Counted from the first letter of the stretch, positions 24,540 through 33,756 are shown. The stretch is 42,089 bases of DNA from Psychromonas algicola (GCF_004378355.1 NZ_SNUB01000030.1:1-42089), one strand, 5' to 3'. The notes: generated by a model from the sequence alone, not told the origin. Numbers and translations are program-made.

Positions 24540-24935
24540 TTAATTATTATTAACATCACTATCAGTTGACGGTTTTTCATCACCAGAGGAAGCTAACGTA
24601 AATGTAAAGTCTCCTTTCATCTTATGAGCATCCTTGCCCATTACGACCCATTTAACTTTATAACTACCGCTTTCAAGCATAGGCAATGGAACACTATACG
24701 TAAGAGCAAATTTTTTACTTGGTTTAGGTATAAGTTTAATCGTATTTTTAGAGGCCTGTATTAGTTGCAATTTAACCAGTTTGACTGGCATAGAGAATGT
24801 TAATGTTACATTTTCAGGAAGTTTATTTAATGTGGAACCATTTTCAGGAACTGAATTTGTTAGTCCAGAATGAGCGTTAGCGAGCGTACTGACTATGAGC
24901 AAGCTTAATATCGTTATAATTTTAAATAATTTCAT
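24540..24935 (-). CDS. copC: Periplasmic copper-binding protein CopC
   Basis: I start this 131-aa protein at the ATG at 24935, which has TAAGG 7 nt upstream and gives a clean signal peptide (MKLFKIITILSLLIVSTLANA). The open frame extends to 25013, but the extra 26 residues would bury the signal peptide. The mature protein would begin HSGLTNSVPENGS, with the N-terminal His that binds Cu(II) in CopC proteins. HKMKGDFTFTL near the end is the other conserved strand. The tail (SSGDEKPSTDSDVNNN) is hydrophilic and variable. It lies just upstream of copD. Confidence 0.9.
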   Translation of the reverse strand: MKLFKIITILSLLIVSTLANAHSGLTNSVPENGSTLNKLPENVTLTFSMPVKLVKLQLIQASKNTIKLIPKPSKKFALTYSVPLPMLESGSYKVKWVVMGKDAHKMKGDFTFTLASSGDEKPSTDSDVNNN

Positions 24936-25069
24936 TTTTAACCTTATGTATCTTTGATTAAAACCAGCTAGATACTCTAAACTAGTTGTGTAGTAGGCTT
25001 TCCACTTCTGCATATTTACAAATGAGCGAGTAGGTAGAAAACCCCTTTAAAATATTTATTCGGACAGTA

Positions 25070-25507
25070 TTAGTATTCTTTATACAATCCCAATCCATCT
25101 TTAGAGAAAGAAATCACTTTGAAGTTTTTGTATTCTTCTCCGACTCTTGCCATACCGGGAGAGTATTTTGGCATGCCTGGTGCCGCAAGCCCCGATATAT
25201 TGGTAGGACGTTCTTTCAGTAAGCGCGCGATGTCTTCTTCAGGAACATGTCCTTCAATTAAATAACCATCGATTACCGCACTATGACAAGACTGCAACTG
25301 CATAGGCATAGCAAACTCTTTTTTGATATCAGACCAATTATTCTGATGGTGAATATTTACTGTATAACCCTTTTCTTTCATTATCGCAGCCCACTCTTTG
25401 CAACAGCCACAAGTTGGTGATTTATATAATTCAATATTAGCTTTCGCAAATACAGAAAAACTCGCCATAGTTAACGTCAATGCCAATATTTGGTTTGTTA
25501 GTTTCAT
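25070..25507 (-). CDS. DUF411 periplasmic metal-binding protein
   Basis: The 145-aa protein has a signal peptide (MKLTNQILALTLTMASFSVFA) and the DUF411 core: YKSPTCGCCKEWAAIM, with the CGCC pair (about residues 33-36), and then SCHSAVIDGYLIEGHVP. PGMPKYSPGM provides methionines. Family members occur in copper and silver resistance clusters and are thought to bind metal in the periplasm; the exact role is unproven. It lies between copC and a cytochrome-like gene in the same minus-strand operon. Confidence 0.88.
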   Translation of the reverse strand: MKLTNQILALTLTMASFSVFAKANIELYKSPTCGCCKEWAAIMKEKGYTVNIHHQNNWSDIKKEFAMPMQLQSCHSAVIDGYLIEGHVPEEDIARLLKERPTNISGLAAPGMPKYSPGMARVGEEYKNFKVISFSKDGLGLYKEY

Positions 25508-25517
25508 AATAAAGTTC

Positions 25518-26060
25518 CTAATTTATATCAATAATAAAATGTTCATTTTCAGCATAAAACGAATAGCGTCCTACTTTTGAAACCCATGTAATTGCTTTTG
25601 TGTCATATGCTTCTATTTGATAATCTTTCAGAGAATCAATAGCAGACAAATCAAAACTCAGCGTCTTGAAAGTACTATTAAAGAGTACCAATTGAATGCG
25701 TTTACCAGCCTTTGCATTCATTACCGTAGTCGTAGCCGATTCTCCGATGCGCCATTCTAATAACTGCATTTCTGAAAGTGTTGCTAAATAGTCAACCAGA
25801 CTATTACGTTTATTTTCATCCAATATTTTTGCTAGTAATAGCATTGTAGGTTCGGTTTCAAGCGCATTATCAAGTTGATCCCGAGTTGCACCTCGTATAT
25901 TACCTCCCACAGAACCACCGCCATGAGCATATTTACCATGGCAAGCGGAACACCCATAACCTCCAGCAGTATTGTAAATTTGTTCAGGAAATGATGGATT
26001 TCCTAATACAAAAGTAGGTATAAAAATTAATGATGAACCCAACACTTTTTTATAGTTCAT
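25518..26060 (-). CDS. c-type cytochrome-like periplasmic protein
   Basis: I place the start at the ATG at 26060 (180 aa, MNYKKVLGSSLIFIPTFVLG), which yields a signal peptide and has AAAGG 8 nt upstream. The frame is open up to 26093. One haem-binding CSACH motif follows in AGGYGCSACHGKYAHGGG. The domain is short, with a possible axial Met in TEPTMLLLAK. The C-terminal half is a beta-rich region with no recognised family. Such proteins occur in copper clusters, where they may pass electrons to or from copper. It is flanked by the DUF411 and Met/His-rich genes and is probably co-transcribed. Confidence 0.78.
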   Translation of the reverse strand: MNYKKVLGSSLIFIPTFVLGNPSFPEQIYNTAGGYGCSACHGKYAHGGGSVGGNIRGATRDQLDNALETEPTMLLLAKILDENKRNSLVDYLATLSEMQLLEWRIGESATTTVMNAKAGKRIQLVLFNSTFKTLSFDLSAIDSLKDYQIEAYDTKAITWVSKVGRYSFYAENEHFIIDIN

Positions 26061-26124
26061 ATGCACAACCTTTGAGTTGATAACTAGCAACATGAAGCCA
26101 ATGCTAGTTATCTATTCTGTCTGA

Positions 26125-26757
26125 TTAACGAAATAACTCGTACTTTTGGATATGCTCTTTGACATCTTCAAGAATGACTTTGATCTCAGCTTTATTTTGT
26201 GTTTTAGCAAGCTGTTTGAATGATGCCTGAAGTTTTTCTGTACCTTGCATATAGAGTATGTGCTGATGATGTTGTGCTGAACTCATACCTTCCATGTTTG
26301 GCATTGCAGACATATCATGATCAGTGCTCCCCATATTCATTTGCGAATGGTCCATTGCAGACATATCTTTCATATCCATTTTTGAATGGTCCATTGCAGA
26401 CATATCTTTCATGTCCATTTTTGAATGGTCCATTTCCGGCATATCTTTCATGTTCATTTTTGAATGGTCCATTTTACTTGCATCATGCATCGCATTTATT
26501 TTCGCAGGAACTTCCTTAGAAGCTTTGTCTGTGAGTTGTAATAATTTATTAATATGTTGTTGCATCATTGCCGAGTCATCGGCTTTAACACTTTCTACAT
26601 AGCTGCGTAGTTCATTTTTTATAGATGTCATCGTATCTATCTGCTGCACTTCTTTTGCTTCATGGTGATTTTCATCGGCAAATACACTTGATAGCGGCAC
26701 TGATAAAAACAGTAAACTACCTAACGCTAATGTGATTTTACTTTTTTTAATATTCAT
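26125..26757 (-). CDS. Met/His-rich periplasmic copper-binding protein
   Basis: The 210-aa protein has a signal peptide ending near SVFA, a helical region, and a central block of tandem 13-residue repeats of the form MDHSKMDMKDMSA (residues 96-134), then further MDHSQM and HDMSAM elements. This MDHSxM pattern is the copper-binding repeat of CopB/PcoB-type and CopA-type proteins. Here it stands alone without the outer-membrane barrel of CopB. The C-terminal part is helical (KLQASFKQLAKTQNKAEIKV). It would bind copper in the periplasm, perhaps as a sponge or chaperone for the CusCBA pump encoded upstream. Confidence 0.82.
   Translation of the reverse strand: MNIKKSKITLALGSLLFLSVPLSSVFADENHHEAKEVQQIDTMTSIKNELRSYVESVKADDSAMMQQHINKLLQLTDKASKEVPAKINAMHDASKMDHSKMNMKDMPEMDHSKMDMKDMSAMDHSKMDMKDMSAMDHSQMNMGSTDHDMSAMPNMEGMSSAQHHQHILYMQGTEKLQASFKQLAKTQNKAEIKVILEDVKEHIQKYELFR
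26356..26472 (-). repeat. Three tandem 39-bp repeats encoding MDHSKM units
   Basis: Three 39-bp units encode MDHSK-M-N/D-MKDM-P/S-E/A. The second and third are nearly identical in DNA and the first has drifted, which points to recent duplication. Unit number could vary between strains by slippage and change copper capacity. Confidence 0.85.
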
Positions 26758-26847
26758 TTTTTTTCCTTTTAGGCTTTAATTAAATTGTTGTTTAATGAAA
26801 TTTTTAAACAAGGACCAATTGAACAATTCAAAGGATCCTTTTATTTA

Positions 26848-29800
26848 TTACTTCGTATGAAATTGCTTACGCAGGCTGATTTTTTTCCATTGAAAGTAAA
26901 CTGCAGGTAATATCAATAAAGTTAAAATGACCGCACTAACCATTCCGCCAATCATCGGAGTTGCAATACGTTGCATTACCTCTGACCCTGTCCCATTACC
27001 ATACATAATAGGAACTAACCCCATCACTACGACGGCTACCGTCATCATTACTGGTCGAACGCGTAGTCCCGCTCCTTCTACAACAGCATCTCTCAAATGA
27101 TTAATATTAAAGTTTTCAGCGTATTCTATTTTTTTCGCTTCTAGTGACTGGTTTAAATACAACAACATAATCACACCAATCTCAATAGATACGCCTCCTA
27201 AGGCAATAAAACCAACCCCGACCGCAACCGAGAAGTGAAAACCAAGCAAGAACATTAACCAGATCCCGCCCATTAGGGCAAAGGGTAAGGTTGCCAAAAT
27301 CAGCAATACTTCACCCACACGACGAAATGCTAAATAGAGCAGAATGACAATAATCATCAAGGTTACTGGGATCACTTTTGCTAAACGCGCATTGGCTTTC
27401 TCCATATATTCATATTGCCCAGACCAGACTAATGAATATCCGCCAGGTAACATTAATTGTTCATTAACGATTTGCTGCGCATTTTTGACGTATGAACCCA
27501 AATCAACGTTTTCGATATCCACATAAATCCAGCCATTGAGACGTGCATTTTCTGTTTTTATCATTGGAGCACCGGCTTCGATGTAAACATTAGCAACATC
27601 ACTTAAACTGATATTCATTTTGCTTGGTGTAACAATCGGTAAGCTTTTAAGGGCTGCAATTGAATCACGATAATCGTTTGGATAACGCAAATTAACAGGA
27701 TAACGCTCTAACCCTTCAATAGTTTCAGTGATATTTTTACCGCCAATTGCTACTGCGACTAACTCTTGAATTTCCGCAATATTAAGTCCGTAACGGCCTG
27801 CTTTTTCACGATTGATATCCACTTTTACATAACGACCGCCAGTGACTCGTTCTGCGTAAACCGAGGTAGTACCTTCGACATTTTTTAGGATCGTTTCAAT
27901 CTGCTTGCCGATTTTTTCAATTTCACCTAAATCTGCACCCGCTATTTTGATGCCGATTGGGGTTTTAATACCCGTTGCTAACATATCGATACGCGTTTTA
28001 ATCGGCATTACCCAAGCATTAGTGACTCCTGGAAACTGAATCAGACTATCCAGTTCGTCGGTAAGCATTTTTTTAGTCATTCCTTCACGCCATTGATCTT
28101 TAGGTATAAATTGGATAGTTGTTTCAATCATGGTTAGAGGCGCTGGATCAGTTGCCGTTTCGGCGCGGCCAATTTTCCCCCAAACGCTTTTTACTTCTGG
28201 TACCGTTTTTATGAGTTTATTAGTCTGTTGCAATAACTCACGCGCTTTACCAATCGATATCCCTGGATAAGTCGTTGGCATATACATCAAATCGCCTTCA
28301 TCAAGCGGTGGAATAAACTCACTGCCAATTTTACTCACTGGATAAAAACCAACGACTAAAACAACAAATGCAAAGCTGATCACTAATTTTGGGAAACGTA
28401 GACTAAAATCTAATACAGGTTGGTATAGCGCCACCAAAAAACGATTTAATGGATTTTTATGCTCAGGTAACACTTTACCTCGAATAAAGTACCCCATTAA
28501 TACGGGGATTAAAGTGATAGCTAAACCAGCAGAAGCTGCCATTGCATAGGTTTTAGTAAACGCTAAAGGTGAGAACATTTTGCCTGACTGTCCCTCTAAG
28601 GCAAAAACAGGTAAAAAGCTAAAAGTAATGATCAACAGTGAGAAAAATAGTGCTGGCCCTACTTCAAGCGTCGCCTTACTAATCACTTGCCAACGGTTTT
28701 CATCCGTCAACTCCGTTTTTTCCATGTGCTTATGGACGTTTTCTATCATCACAATCGCACCATCAACCATGGCGCCAATCGCAATCGCAATACCGCCGAG
28801 CGACATGATATTGGCATTAATGCCCTGCCAAGACATAATAATAAACGCGACAAATATTCCCACTGGTAGGCTTAATAGCACCACTAATGATGAACGGAAA
28901 TGGAACAGGAAAGCAGCACAAACCAACACCACCACAATAAACTCTTCAAGCAGTTTGAGGTAAAGGTTTTCTACTGCACTATTAATAAGCTCCGAGCGGT
29001 CGTAAGTAGGCACAATTTCGACACCATCAGGCAAGCTTTTCTGCAGCGCATTAAGTTTATCTTTAACCGCAGCAATCACACCTTGTGCATTCTCACCAAA
29101 GCGCATTACTATCACGCCACTGACTACTTCACCTTCACCGTTAAGCTCAGTAATACCGCGACGCATTTGTGGTCCTAAATTTATTTCTGCCACATCTCCT
29201 AACAACAGCGGTGTACCTTGTGCATTGACATGAAGTGGAATCGCTTTCAAATCTGCAATCGAAGAAATATAACCTGAAGTACGCACCATATATTCAGCTT
29301 CGCCCATCTCAATTACGCTAGCGCCTCGTTCTTGATTGGCGTTTTGAATTGCTTTGCTAATTTGATTAAGTGGGACGTTGTAAGCTCGTAGTTTATTAGG
29401 ATCAACACGCACCTGATACTGCTTAACCATACCGCCAACGGTAGCGACTTCAGAAACCCCAGCAACCGTTTGCAACTCAAACTTCAAAAACCAATCTTGT
29501 AAACTACGCAATTCACTTAGATCATGATTGCCACTTTTATCAACTAGCGCATAGCTGAAAATCCATCCCACACCGGTAGCATCTGGTCCTAAAGCAGATC
29601 GAGCCTCTTTGGGAAGATCTGGTGCGACTTGTGACAAATACTCCAGAACGCGTGAACGCGCCCAATACATATCGGTATTATCATCAAAGATAATATAGAC
29701 ATAGGAATCACCAAAAAATGAATAACCGCGAACGGTTTTAGCACCTGGAACCGATAACATAGCGGTAGTTAACGGATAAGTAACTTGGTCTTCAACCACT

Positions 29801-29976
29801 TGAGGAGCCTGTCCTGGATAGCTAGTTTTTACAATGACTTGTACGTCACTAAGATCAGGGATCGCATCTATCGGTGTTTTTTGTAGAGAGAATGTTCCAT
29901 AAGCAACAATGGCGACAGTGATCAATAAAACCATGATGCGATTTTTAATTGACCAATTAATAATCTTAGCAATCAT
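26848..29976 (-). CDS. cusA: Heavy-metal RND efflux pump CusA
   Basis: The 1042-aa protein is an RND permease of the heavy-metal (HME) group and exports Cu(I)/Ag(I) from periplasm or cytoplasm through the outer membrane using the proton gradient. N-terminal KNRIMVLLITVAIVAYGTFS starts TM1, then TPIDAIPDLSDVQVIV is a CusA signature. GAMVDGAIVMIENVHKH (about residues 400-416) is the HME TM4 motif. GSEFIPPLDEGDLMYMP and a Met-rich cleft segment (TRIDMLATGIKTP) are also conserved. The start overlaps the stop of cusB by 4 bp (ATGA). The length is normal for the family. Metal choice is inferred from the CusB domains and the surrounding copper genes. Confidence 0.95.
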   Translation of the reverse strand: MIAKIINWSIKNRIMVLLITVAIVAYGTFSLQKTPIDAIPDLSDVQVIVKTSYPGQAPQVVEDQVTYPLTTAMLSVPGAKTVRGYSFFGDSYVYIIFDDNTDMYWARSRVLEYLSQVAPDLPKEARSALGPDATGVGWIFSYALVDKSGNHDLSELRSLQDWFLKFELQTVAGVSEVATVGGMVKQYQVRVDPNKLRAYNVPLNQISKAIQNANQERGASVIEMGEAEYMVRTSGYISSIADLKAIPLHVNAQGTPLLLGDVAEINLGPQMRRGITELNGEGEVVSGVIVMRFGENAQGVIAAVKDKLNALQKSLPDGVEIVPTYDRSELINSAVENLYLKLLEEFIVVVLVCAAFLFHFRSSLVVLLSLPVGIFVAFIIMSWQGINANIMSLGGIAIAIGAMVDGAIVMIENVHKHMEKTELTDENRWQVISKATLEVGPALFFSLLIITFSFLPVFALEGQSGKMFSPLAFTKTYAMAASAGLAITLIPVLMGYFIRGKVLPEHKNPLNRFLVALYQPVLDFSLRFPKLVISFAFVVLVVGFYPVSKIGSEFIPPLDEGDLMYMPTTYPGISIGKARELLQQTNKLIKTVPEVKSVWGKIGRAETATDPAPLTMIETTIQFIPKDQWREGMTKKMLTDELDSLIQFPGVTNAWVMPIKTRIDMLATGIKTPIGIKIAGADLGEIEKIGKQIETILKNVEGTTSVYAERVTGGRYVKVDINREKAGRYGLNIAEIQELVAVAIGGKNITETIEGLERYPVNLRYPNDYRDSIAALKSLPIVTPSKMNISLSDVANVYIEAGAPMIKTENARLNGWIYVDIENVDLGSYVKNAQQIVNEQLMLPGGYSLVWSGQYEYMEKANARLAKVIPVTLMIIVILLYLAFRRVGEVLLILATLPFALMGGIWLMFLLGFHFSVAVGVGFIALGGVSIEIGVIMLLYLNQSLEAKKIEYAENFNINHLRDAVVEGAGLRVRPVMMTVAVVVMGLVPIMYGNGTGSEVMQRIATPMIGGMVSAVILTLLILPAVYFQWKKISLRKQFHTK

Positions 29977-31421
29977 AATTGCACCTCTTGAAGATTAGAC
30001 ATGAGCGAGGAATAAGTCACTGGTGCAGAGGTAGGTAAAGCGCCTAAATCGAGCCAATCCAAATCATCATTTGATTGGCTATGCTCTTGCTCTGGTATTT
30101 TTTGTTGCTCAATCACTTTCATTCGTTCGAAATCAGCGCTAATACTTGATTCGGAATCTAATAAAAATTGTGCAGAGGTAACAATTTTTTGCCCTTCGCT
30201 TAAACCCGATAAAACTTCAACTGACTCTTTATTTTCTAAACCTAAATTAACCACAACAGATTTAAATTTACCTTCTCCTAATGCTAATACCACACGATTC
30301 ATATTACCGGCATAGATCACCGCTTCACGAGGTATTTGCAGGGTTTTACTGTTCATTTCTGGTGTTAAAGCAACATTAGCAAACATGTTTGGTTTAAGAT
30401 CTGCATTAGCATTAGCAAATTGTAAACGGACGCGAAGTGTGCGATTCATAGGGTTCATTTCTGGATAGATAAAATCAACCTGTCCAATCCATTGTCGACC
30501 AGGGAAGTAATCAAGAGTCATACTTGCTTTGTCACCCATTTCAACCACTGAAGCTTGTTTAGCAAAAACCTCAATATCAACCCAAACAGTATCTAAATTT
30601 ACTGCTTTAATCACTTGAGTTGCAGGTGAAATAAATGCACCTTCCGTTAATTTTAACTCAGTGATAGTGCCTTTTTTCGGGGCATAAATAGTGATATTTT
30701 GAGATACTTTTTGACGTTTTATGATTGTTTCAATCTGCTCTTTACTCACCCCCAATACTAGTAAGCGTGCTTTGGACGAATTAATTAACGCCTTTCTATT
30801 TAGCGTCAACGCATTAAAAAGTGATTCCTGTGCTTTAATCAACTCTGGAGAGTAAAGATCAAATAATGGCTGTCCTTTTTTTACTTCAATGCCCACAGAT
30901 TTAACATATAGTTTTTCAATCCAGCCAGATACTCGACTATTTATTTGCCACAGTGCATCTCCATTGGGTTCAATGGTACCTAGTGTATTGATAGCTATAT
31001 TGAATTCTTGATTAACAACAATTCCCGTACGTACTCCAAGATTATTTTCTACTGCTGGCGAGATCTTAACTAGACCTGCTTCTGATTCAGCACCATTTTC
31101 TTCATAAACTGGAACCAAATCCATTCCCATAGGAGACTTACCTGGTTTATCACGACGATAATTGGCATCCATAGGGGCAACCCAATAAGATATCTTAGGC
31201 TCTGCTTCTTCAGCTTGAGCAAAAACCGGCACTAAGTCCATCCCCATCGGCGATTTACCTGCTTTATCGCGACGATAATTGGCATCCATTGGGGCAACCC
31301 AATACAAAACCTCTGGCTCAGCCATTTTGGCTGTCGATCCAAATAAATGATTAATTTTATCATTCGTTGCAATAAAGAAACCAAGGAGTAAACCGAGTGT
31401 TAGAACTAATAAATAACGCAT
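29973..31421 (-). CDS. cusB: Membrane fusion protein CusB with duplicated metal domain
   Basis: The 482-aa periplasmic adaptor links CusA to the outer-membrane channel. An N-terminal membrane anchor (MRYLLVLTLGLLLGFFIA) is followed by two copies of the heavy-metal-binding domain with core YWVAPMDANYRRDK and GKSPMGMDLVPV (residues 40-66 and 79-105). Most CusB proteins have one or none. The HlyD-type hairpin and beta-barrel follow (SGWIEKLYVKSVG, then EVFAKQASVVEMGD). AAGGAAA precedes the ATG. It overlaps cusA and follows the outer-membrane gene by 12 bp. Confidence 0.94.
   Translation of the reverse strand: MRYLLVLTLGLLLGFFIATNDKINHLFGSTAKMAEPEVLYWVAPMDANYRRDKAGKSPMGMDLVPVFAQAEEAEPKISYWVAPMDANYRRDKPGKSPMGMDLVPVYEENGAESEAGLVKISPAVENNLGVRTGIVVNQEFNIAINTLGTIEPNGDALWQINSRVSGWIEKLYVKSVGIEVKKGQPLFDLYSPELIKAQESLFNALTLNRKALINSSKARLLVLGVSKEQIETIIKRQKVSQNITIYAPKKGTITELKLTEGAFISPATQVIKAVNLDTVWVDIEVFAKQASVVEMGDKASMTLDYFPGRQWIGQVDFIYPEMNPMNRTLRVRLQFANANADLKPNMFANVALTPEMNSKTLQIPREAVIYAGNMNRVVLALGEGKFKSVVVNLGLENKESVEVLSGLSEGQKIVTSAQFLLDSESSISADFERMKVIEQQKIPEQEHSQSNDDLDWLDLGALPTSAPVTYSSLMSNLQEVQL
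31107..31304 (-). repeat. Internal duplication in cusB (two metal-binding domains)
   Basis: The two 81-bp stretches 31224-31304 and 31107-31187 encode nearly the same 27 residues (differing mainly at A/P before GKSPMG) and are highly similar in DNA. This suggests a fairly recent tandem duplication of 117 bp. Confidence 0.85.
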
Positions 31422-31433
31422 AATAATTTCCTT

Positions 31434-32735
31434 TTAAATAGCTTGAAAGTAGCGAATTTTGGAAAGACTTTTCAAGCCATCAAAATATAATTGTTGAGAT
31501 TCCAGTGAGAGGTTTTGCTGATGTATGTATGCATCAATGACTGACTTAAAGGAGCGAGTATTAGATTGGTAACTTTGCTCTAACAACTTAACATGTAATT
31601 TAGCTTGCTTTAGTAAGCTCTCTTTATAGCGTATTTGACGTGTTTTAAGTTGTTGATAATTGCTAATTTCAGCATTCAATTCAGCATTAAGTCGACGTAA
31701 TAACAAATGATGCTCAGCTTGTTTTTGCCCTTTAAACTGCTGTGCTGAAATAAGCTTTTGATCCTGACGCTTATCAGTAAAAAGAGGAATATCCATAGAT
31801 ATAAAAGCACTCAACAAGTCTGTTCTTGAACTCCCTGCATCGTCTTCGCTCGATCGAAAGCCATAAGCGACATCCACTTTAAAACTCGGTTTATAATCTT
31901 GCTCTGCAAGTTCAATTGAGTTGTCAGCAACTGCAATTTTCTGCGCCAACATAGCCACTTTAGGGTGTTTACTTAGCAGCATATAATTGTCGTTATTTGT
32001 CGAATTAATATAGGACTTTGTTTTTGGCCAGCTAGGTATCTCTGTTTGCAGATTATTATAGGCTTTCGATCCAACCCACTCACTTAACAGGTTACGATAA
32101 TTAAGTGATTGCTGTCTAAGACCTGCAAGCTTTTCATCAAACCTATTAAGCTCAATTTCAGCCGCAATTAGATCCTCGTTATCAACCATTCCTAATGAAA
32201 ACTTAGCTTCTAAATCACTATAAAAACTAGTAAAAAGCAGCTTGTTTTGTTTTATTATTAATGAGGATTTCTCAACGAATAAAATGCTAAACCATAACTG
32301 TTGAATTTCTTTTTTAACCAACAGCTCACGATCTAATCCTTGAAGAACAGCAAGTTCAGATTGTTGATTGAACCCTTTTTGAGTCAACTCTCGTTTGTTG
32401 CCACGACTAAATTGCTGAGACAATCCAATAGACAATTGTGTCATCGGCTCTTCATCTAATTTAAAACTATCTACAGGCAGATTTGCTACGCCTAGTTTTA
32501 TCATCGGGTCTGCAAGTGTTGCTCCCGCTTTACCTTCAGCAATCAACGCATTTTGTTGAGCTTGGTATATTTGTTGCGCAGGATCAGATTGAATAGCAAT
32601 CTGCTCAGCATTGTTCAGACTAAGTTCTTCGGCCCAAAGGTTAAAACTAGACAAAAGTATTAACGCACATGAGCTTTTAAGCAGACTGCTTTGAGTAATA
32701 TTCTTATTTAAAAAAGAATAAATGGTGATCTTCAT
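31434..32735 (-). CDS. cusC: TolC-like outer-membrane efflux protein (CusC-type)
   Basis: The 433-aa protein is an outer-membrane factor of the TolC superfamily and the exit duct for the CusBA pump. I start it at the ATG at 32735, which has AAGGAAAG 7 nt upstream; a GTG two codons earlier is possible. A signal peptide ends near SFNLWA. Long helical stretches with heptad-like spacing (LNRFDEKLAGLRQQ, ISNYQQLKTRQIRY, KLLEQSYQSNTRSF) are the tunnel helices in two repeats. A lipoprotein Cys as in E. coli CusC is not obvious. It is the first pump gene, about 160 bp after the small periplasmic protein gene. Confidence 0.87.
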   Translation of the reverse strand: MKITIYSFLNKNITQSSLLKSSCALILLSSFNLWAEELSLNNAEQIAIQSDPAQQIYQAQQNALIAEGKAGATLADPMIKLGVANLPVDSFKLDEEPMTQLSIGLSQQFSRGNKRELTQKGFNQQSELAVLQGLDRELLVKKEIQQLWFSILFVEKSSLIIKQNKLLFTSFYSDLEAKFSLGMVDNEDLIAAEIELNRFDEKLAGLRQQSLNYRNLLSEWVGSKAYNNLQTEIPSWPKTKSYINSTNNDNYMLLSKHPKVAMLAQKIAVADNSIELAEQDYKPSFKVDVAYGFRSSEDDAGSSRTDLLSAFISMDIPLFTDKRQDQKLISAQQFKGQKQAEHHLLLRRLNAELNAEISNYQQLKTRQIRYKESLLKQAKLHVKLLEQSYQSNTRSFKSVIDAYIHQQNLSLESQQLYFDGLKSLSKIRYFQAI

Positions 32736-32899
32736 AATCACTTTCCTTGATTACTCCTTCCATTTGTAGTCAGTTATTTTTACAAAAAATGCTGAAACAT
32801 AAGGATTAAGTAACATTAAATTAATCTGTTATTTGATAAATGAATTTTAAAATTCAATGAATCAAATGGTTTTCAGTTAAAAACTGAATAAAATAACAG

Positions 32900-33250
32900 T
32901 TAACTTATAAAAGGCGGGCGATATAAAGGGTCAGAAAAATAATAAGGAGAAGCGGAACTGATGGTTTGGTAGGTAAGTAATGAAGCTAATTGAGTAACAA
33001 CATGATCATGTTCAATATAATGAATGACTGAAACTACCGACATAAAATCACAATCATTTTGACAATTCATAGAATGAGATGTTTCATTGCTATCACATTC
33101 AGACATGTCCATGTTATTTGCACTCATTGACATTGAACAGTTAACCATTAAAACAGATTCATTTCCTAATAAAGATCCAGACGCCACTGCTTTCTGAGTG
33201 AAAGTAATCAGTGTCGTAAACATTAATATTAATGTAATAAATCGTTTCAT
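32900..33250 (-). CDS. Small Met/Cys/His-rich periplasmic protein, operon leader
   Basis: The 116-aa protein has a signal peptide (MKRFITLILMFTTLITFTQKAVA) and then a segment crowded with metal ligands: NCSMSMSANNMDMSECDS, HSMNCQNDCDFM and HYIEHDH. The tail ends DPLYRPPFIS. I recognise no named family, though small Cys/Met-rich proteins like this often lead copper operons in marine gammaproteobacteria. It is the first gene after the CueR-type promoter at 33281-33311 and is probably co-transcribed with cusCBA. A copper-binding periplasmic role is inferred from composition and regulation. Confidence 0.78.
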   Translation of the reverse strand: MKRFITLILMFTTLITFTQKAVASGSLLGNESVLMVNCSMSMSANNMDMSECDSNETSHSMNCQNDCDFMSVVSVIHYIEHDHVVTQLASLLTYQTISSASPYYFSDPLYRPPFIS

Positions 33251-33280
33251 ATGTAATTCAGTGAAATAAACAATATTGCA

Positions 33281-33311
33281 ATAGTAAACTTTAACCTAGG
33301 GGGAAGGTCAA
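33281..33311 (-). promoter_or_regulatory. CueR-type promoter of the cus/cop operon
   Basis: On the minus strand TTGACC (33306-33311) and TACTAT (33281-33286) are separated by exactly 19 bp, with the start of a CueR-like dyad (ACCTTCCCCCTAGGTT) in between. It is the same architecture as the promoter at 23329, so both ends of the copper island look CueR-controlled. Confidence 0.8.
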
Positions 33312-33532
33312 GATTTAAATTGAAGCTTTACTGTTAAATCACAATATTAAATAAAACGACATATTCTATAAATCTAAAATATAAATTACTGGAGCCTTAC
33401 TAATTGTTTACGCATTCTTTAATTTATTAGTGCGAAGATCATTCGAATGACTTATGAGCTAATACGAAAATTAACTTTATCACTGAATCTAATATATAAC
33501 TTATTATAGACATAAAGTGATAGGAGAATGTT

Positions 33533-33756
33533 ATGAAATCTTGGAATAAAGGGTATTGCAATATAGGAAGAACTTGAAAGTGGACTCCCTGAAATAAATT
33601 TAACCAAAACAATTGGTAATGAAAGTTCAATTAATTTTTTTTTGGAAGGACCTTCGTAGCACTACTAAGGCTAAAATATTTTACAATGGAGTTTCACTAG
33701 TTTTGGTCATTATTTCAATTTCATTGATTTGCTTCACAGGCAACTCAAAAGTTTAA
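33533..33756 (+). pseudogene. Possible remnant of a small membrane-protein gene
   Basis: A strong ribosome site leads into ATG at 33533 (MKSWNKGYCNIGRT, then stop). Another frame continues with sensible codons (EELESGLPEINLTKTIG), and a third carries a hydrophobic segment (VSLVLVIISISLICF) up to 33756. Two frame changes would join them. This is weak: it may be chance in AT-rich DNA. Confidence 0.25.

Noticed and set aside
26220-26602. Two plus-strand open frames of 92-99 codons over the Met/His-rich gene
   Set aside because: They are repeat-driven shadows of the MDHSKM units on the opposite strand, with no ribosome site or family.
28580-28963. 127-codon plus-strand open frame inside cusA
   Set aside because: It is antisense to a clear RND pump with intact motifs; composition is not protein-like and no start signal is seen.
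33439-33630. 63-codon minus-strand open frame upstream of the copper promoter
   Set aside because: It lacks a ribosome site, is rich in Phe/Leu as AT-rich noise often is, and sits opposite the possible gene remnant.
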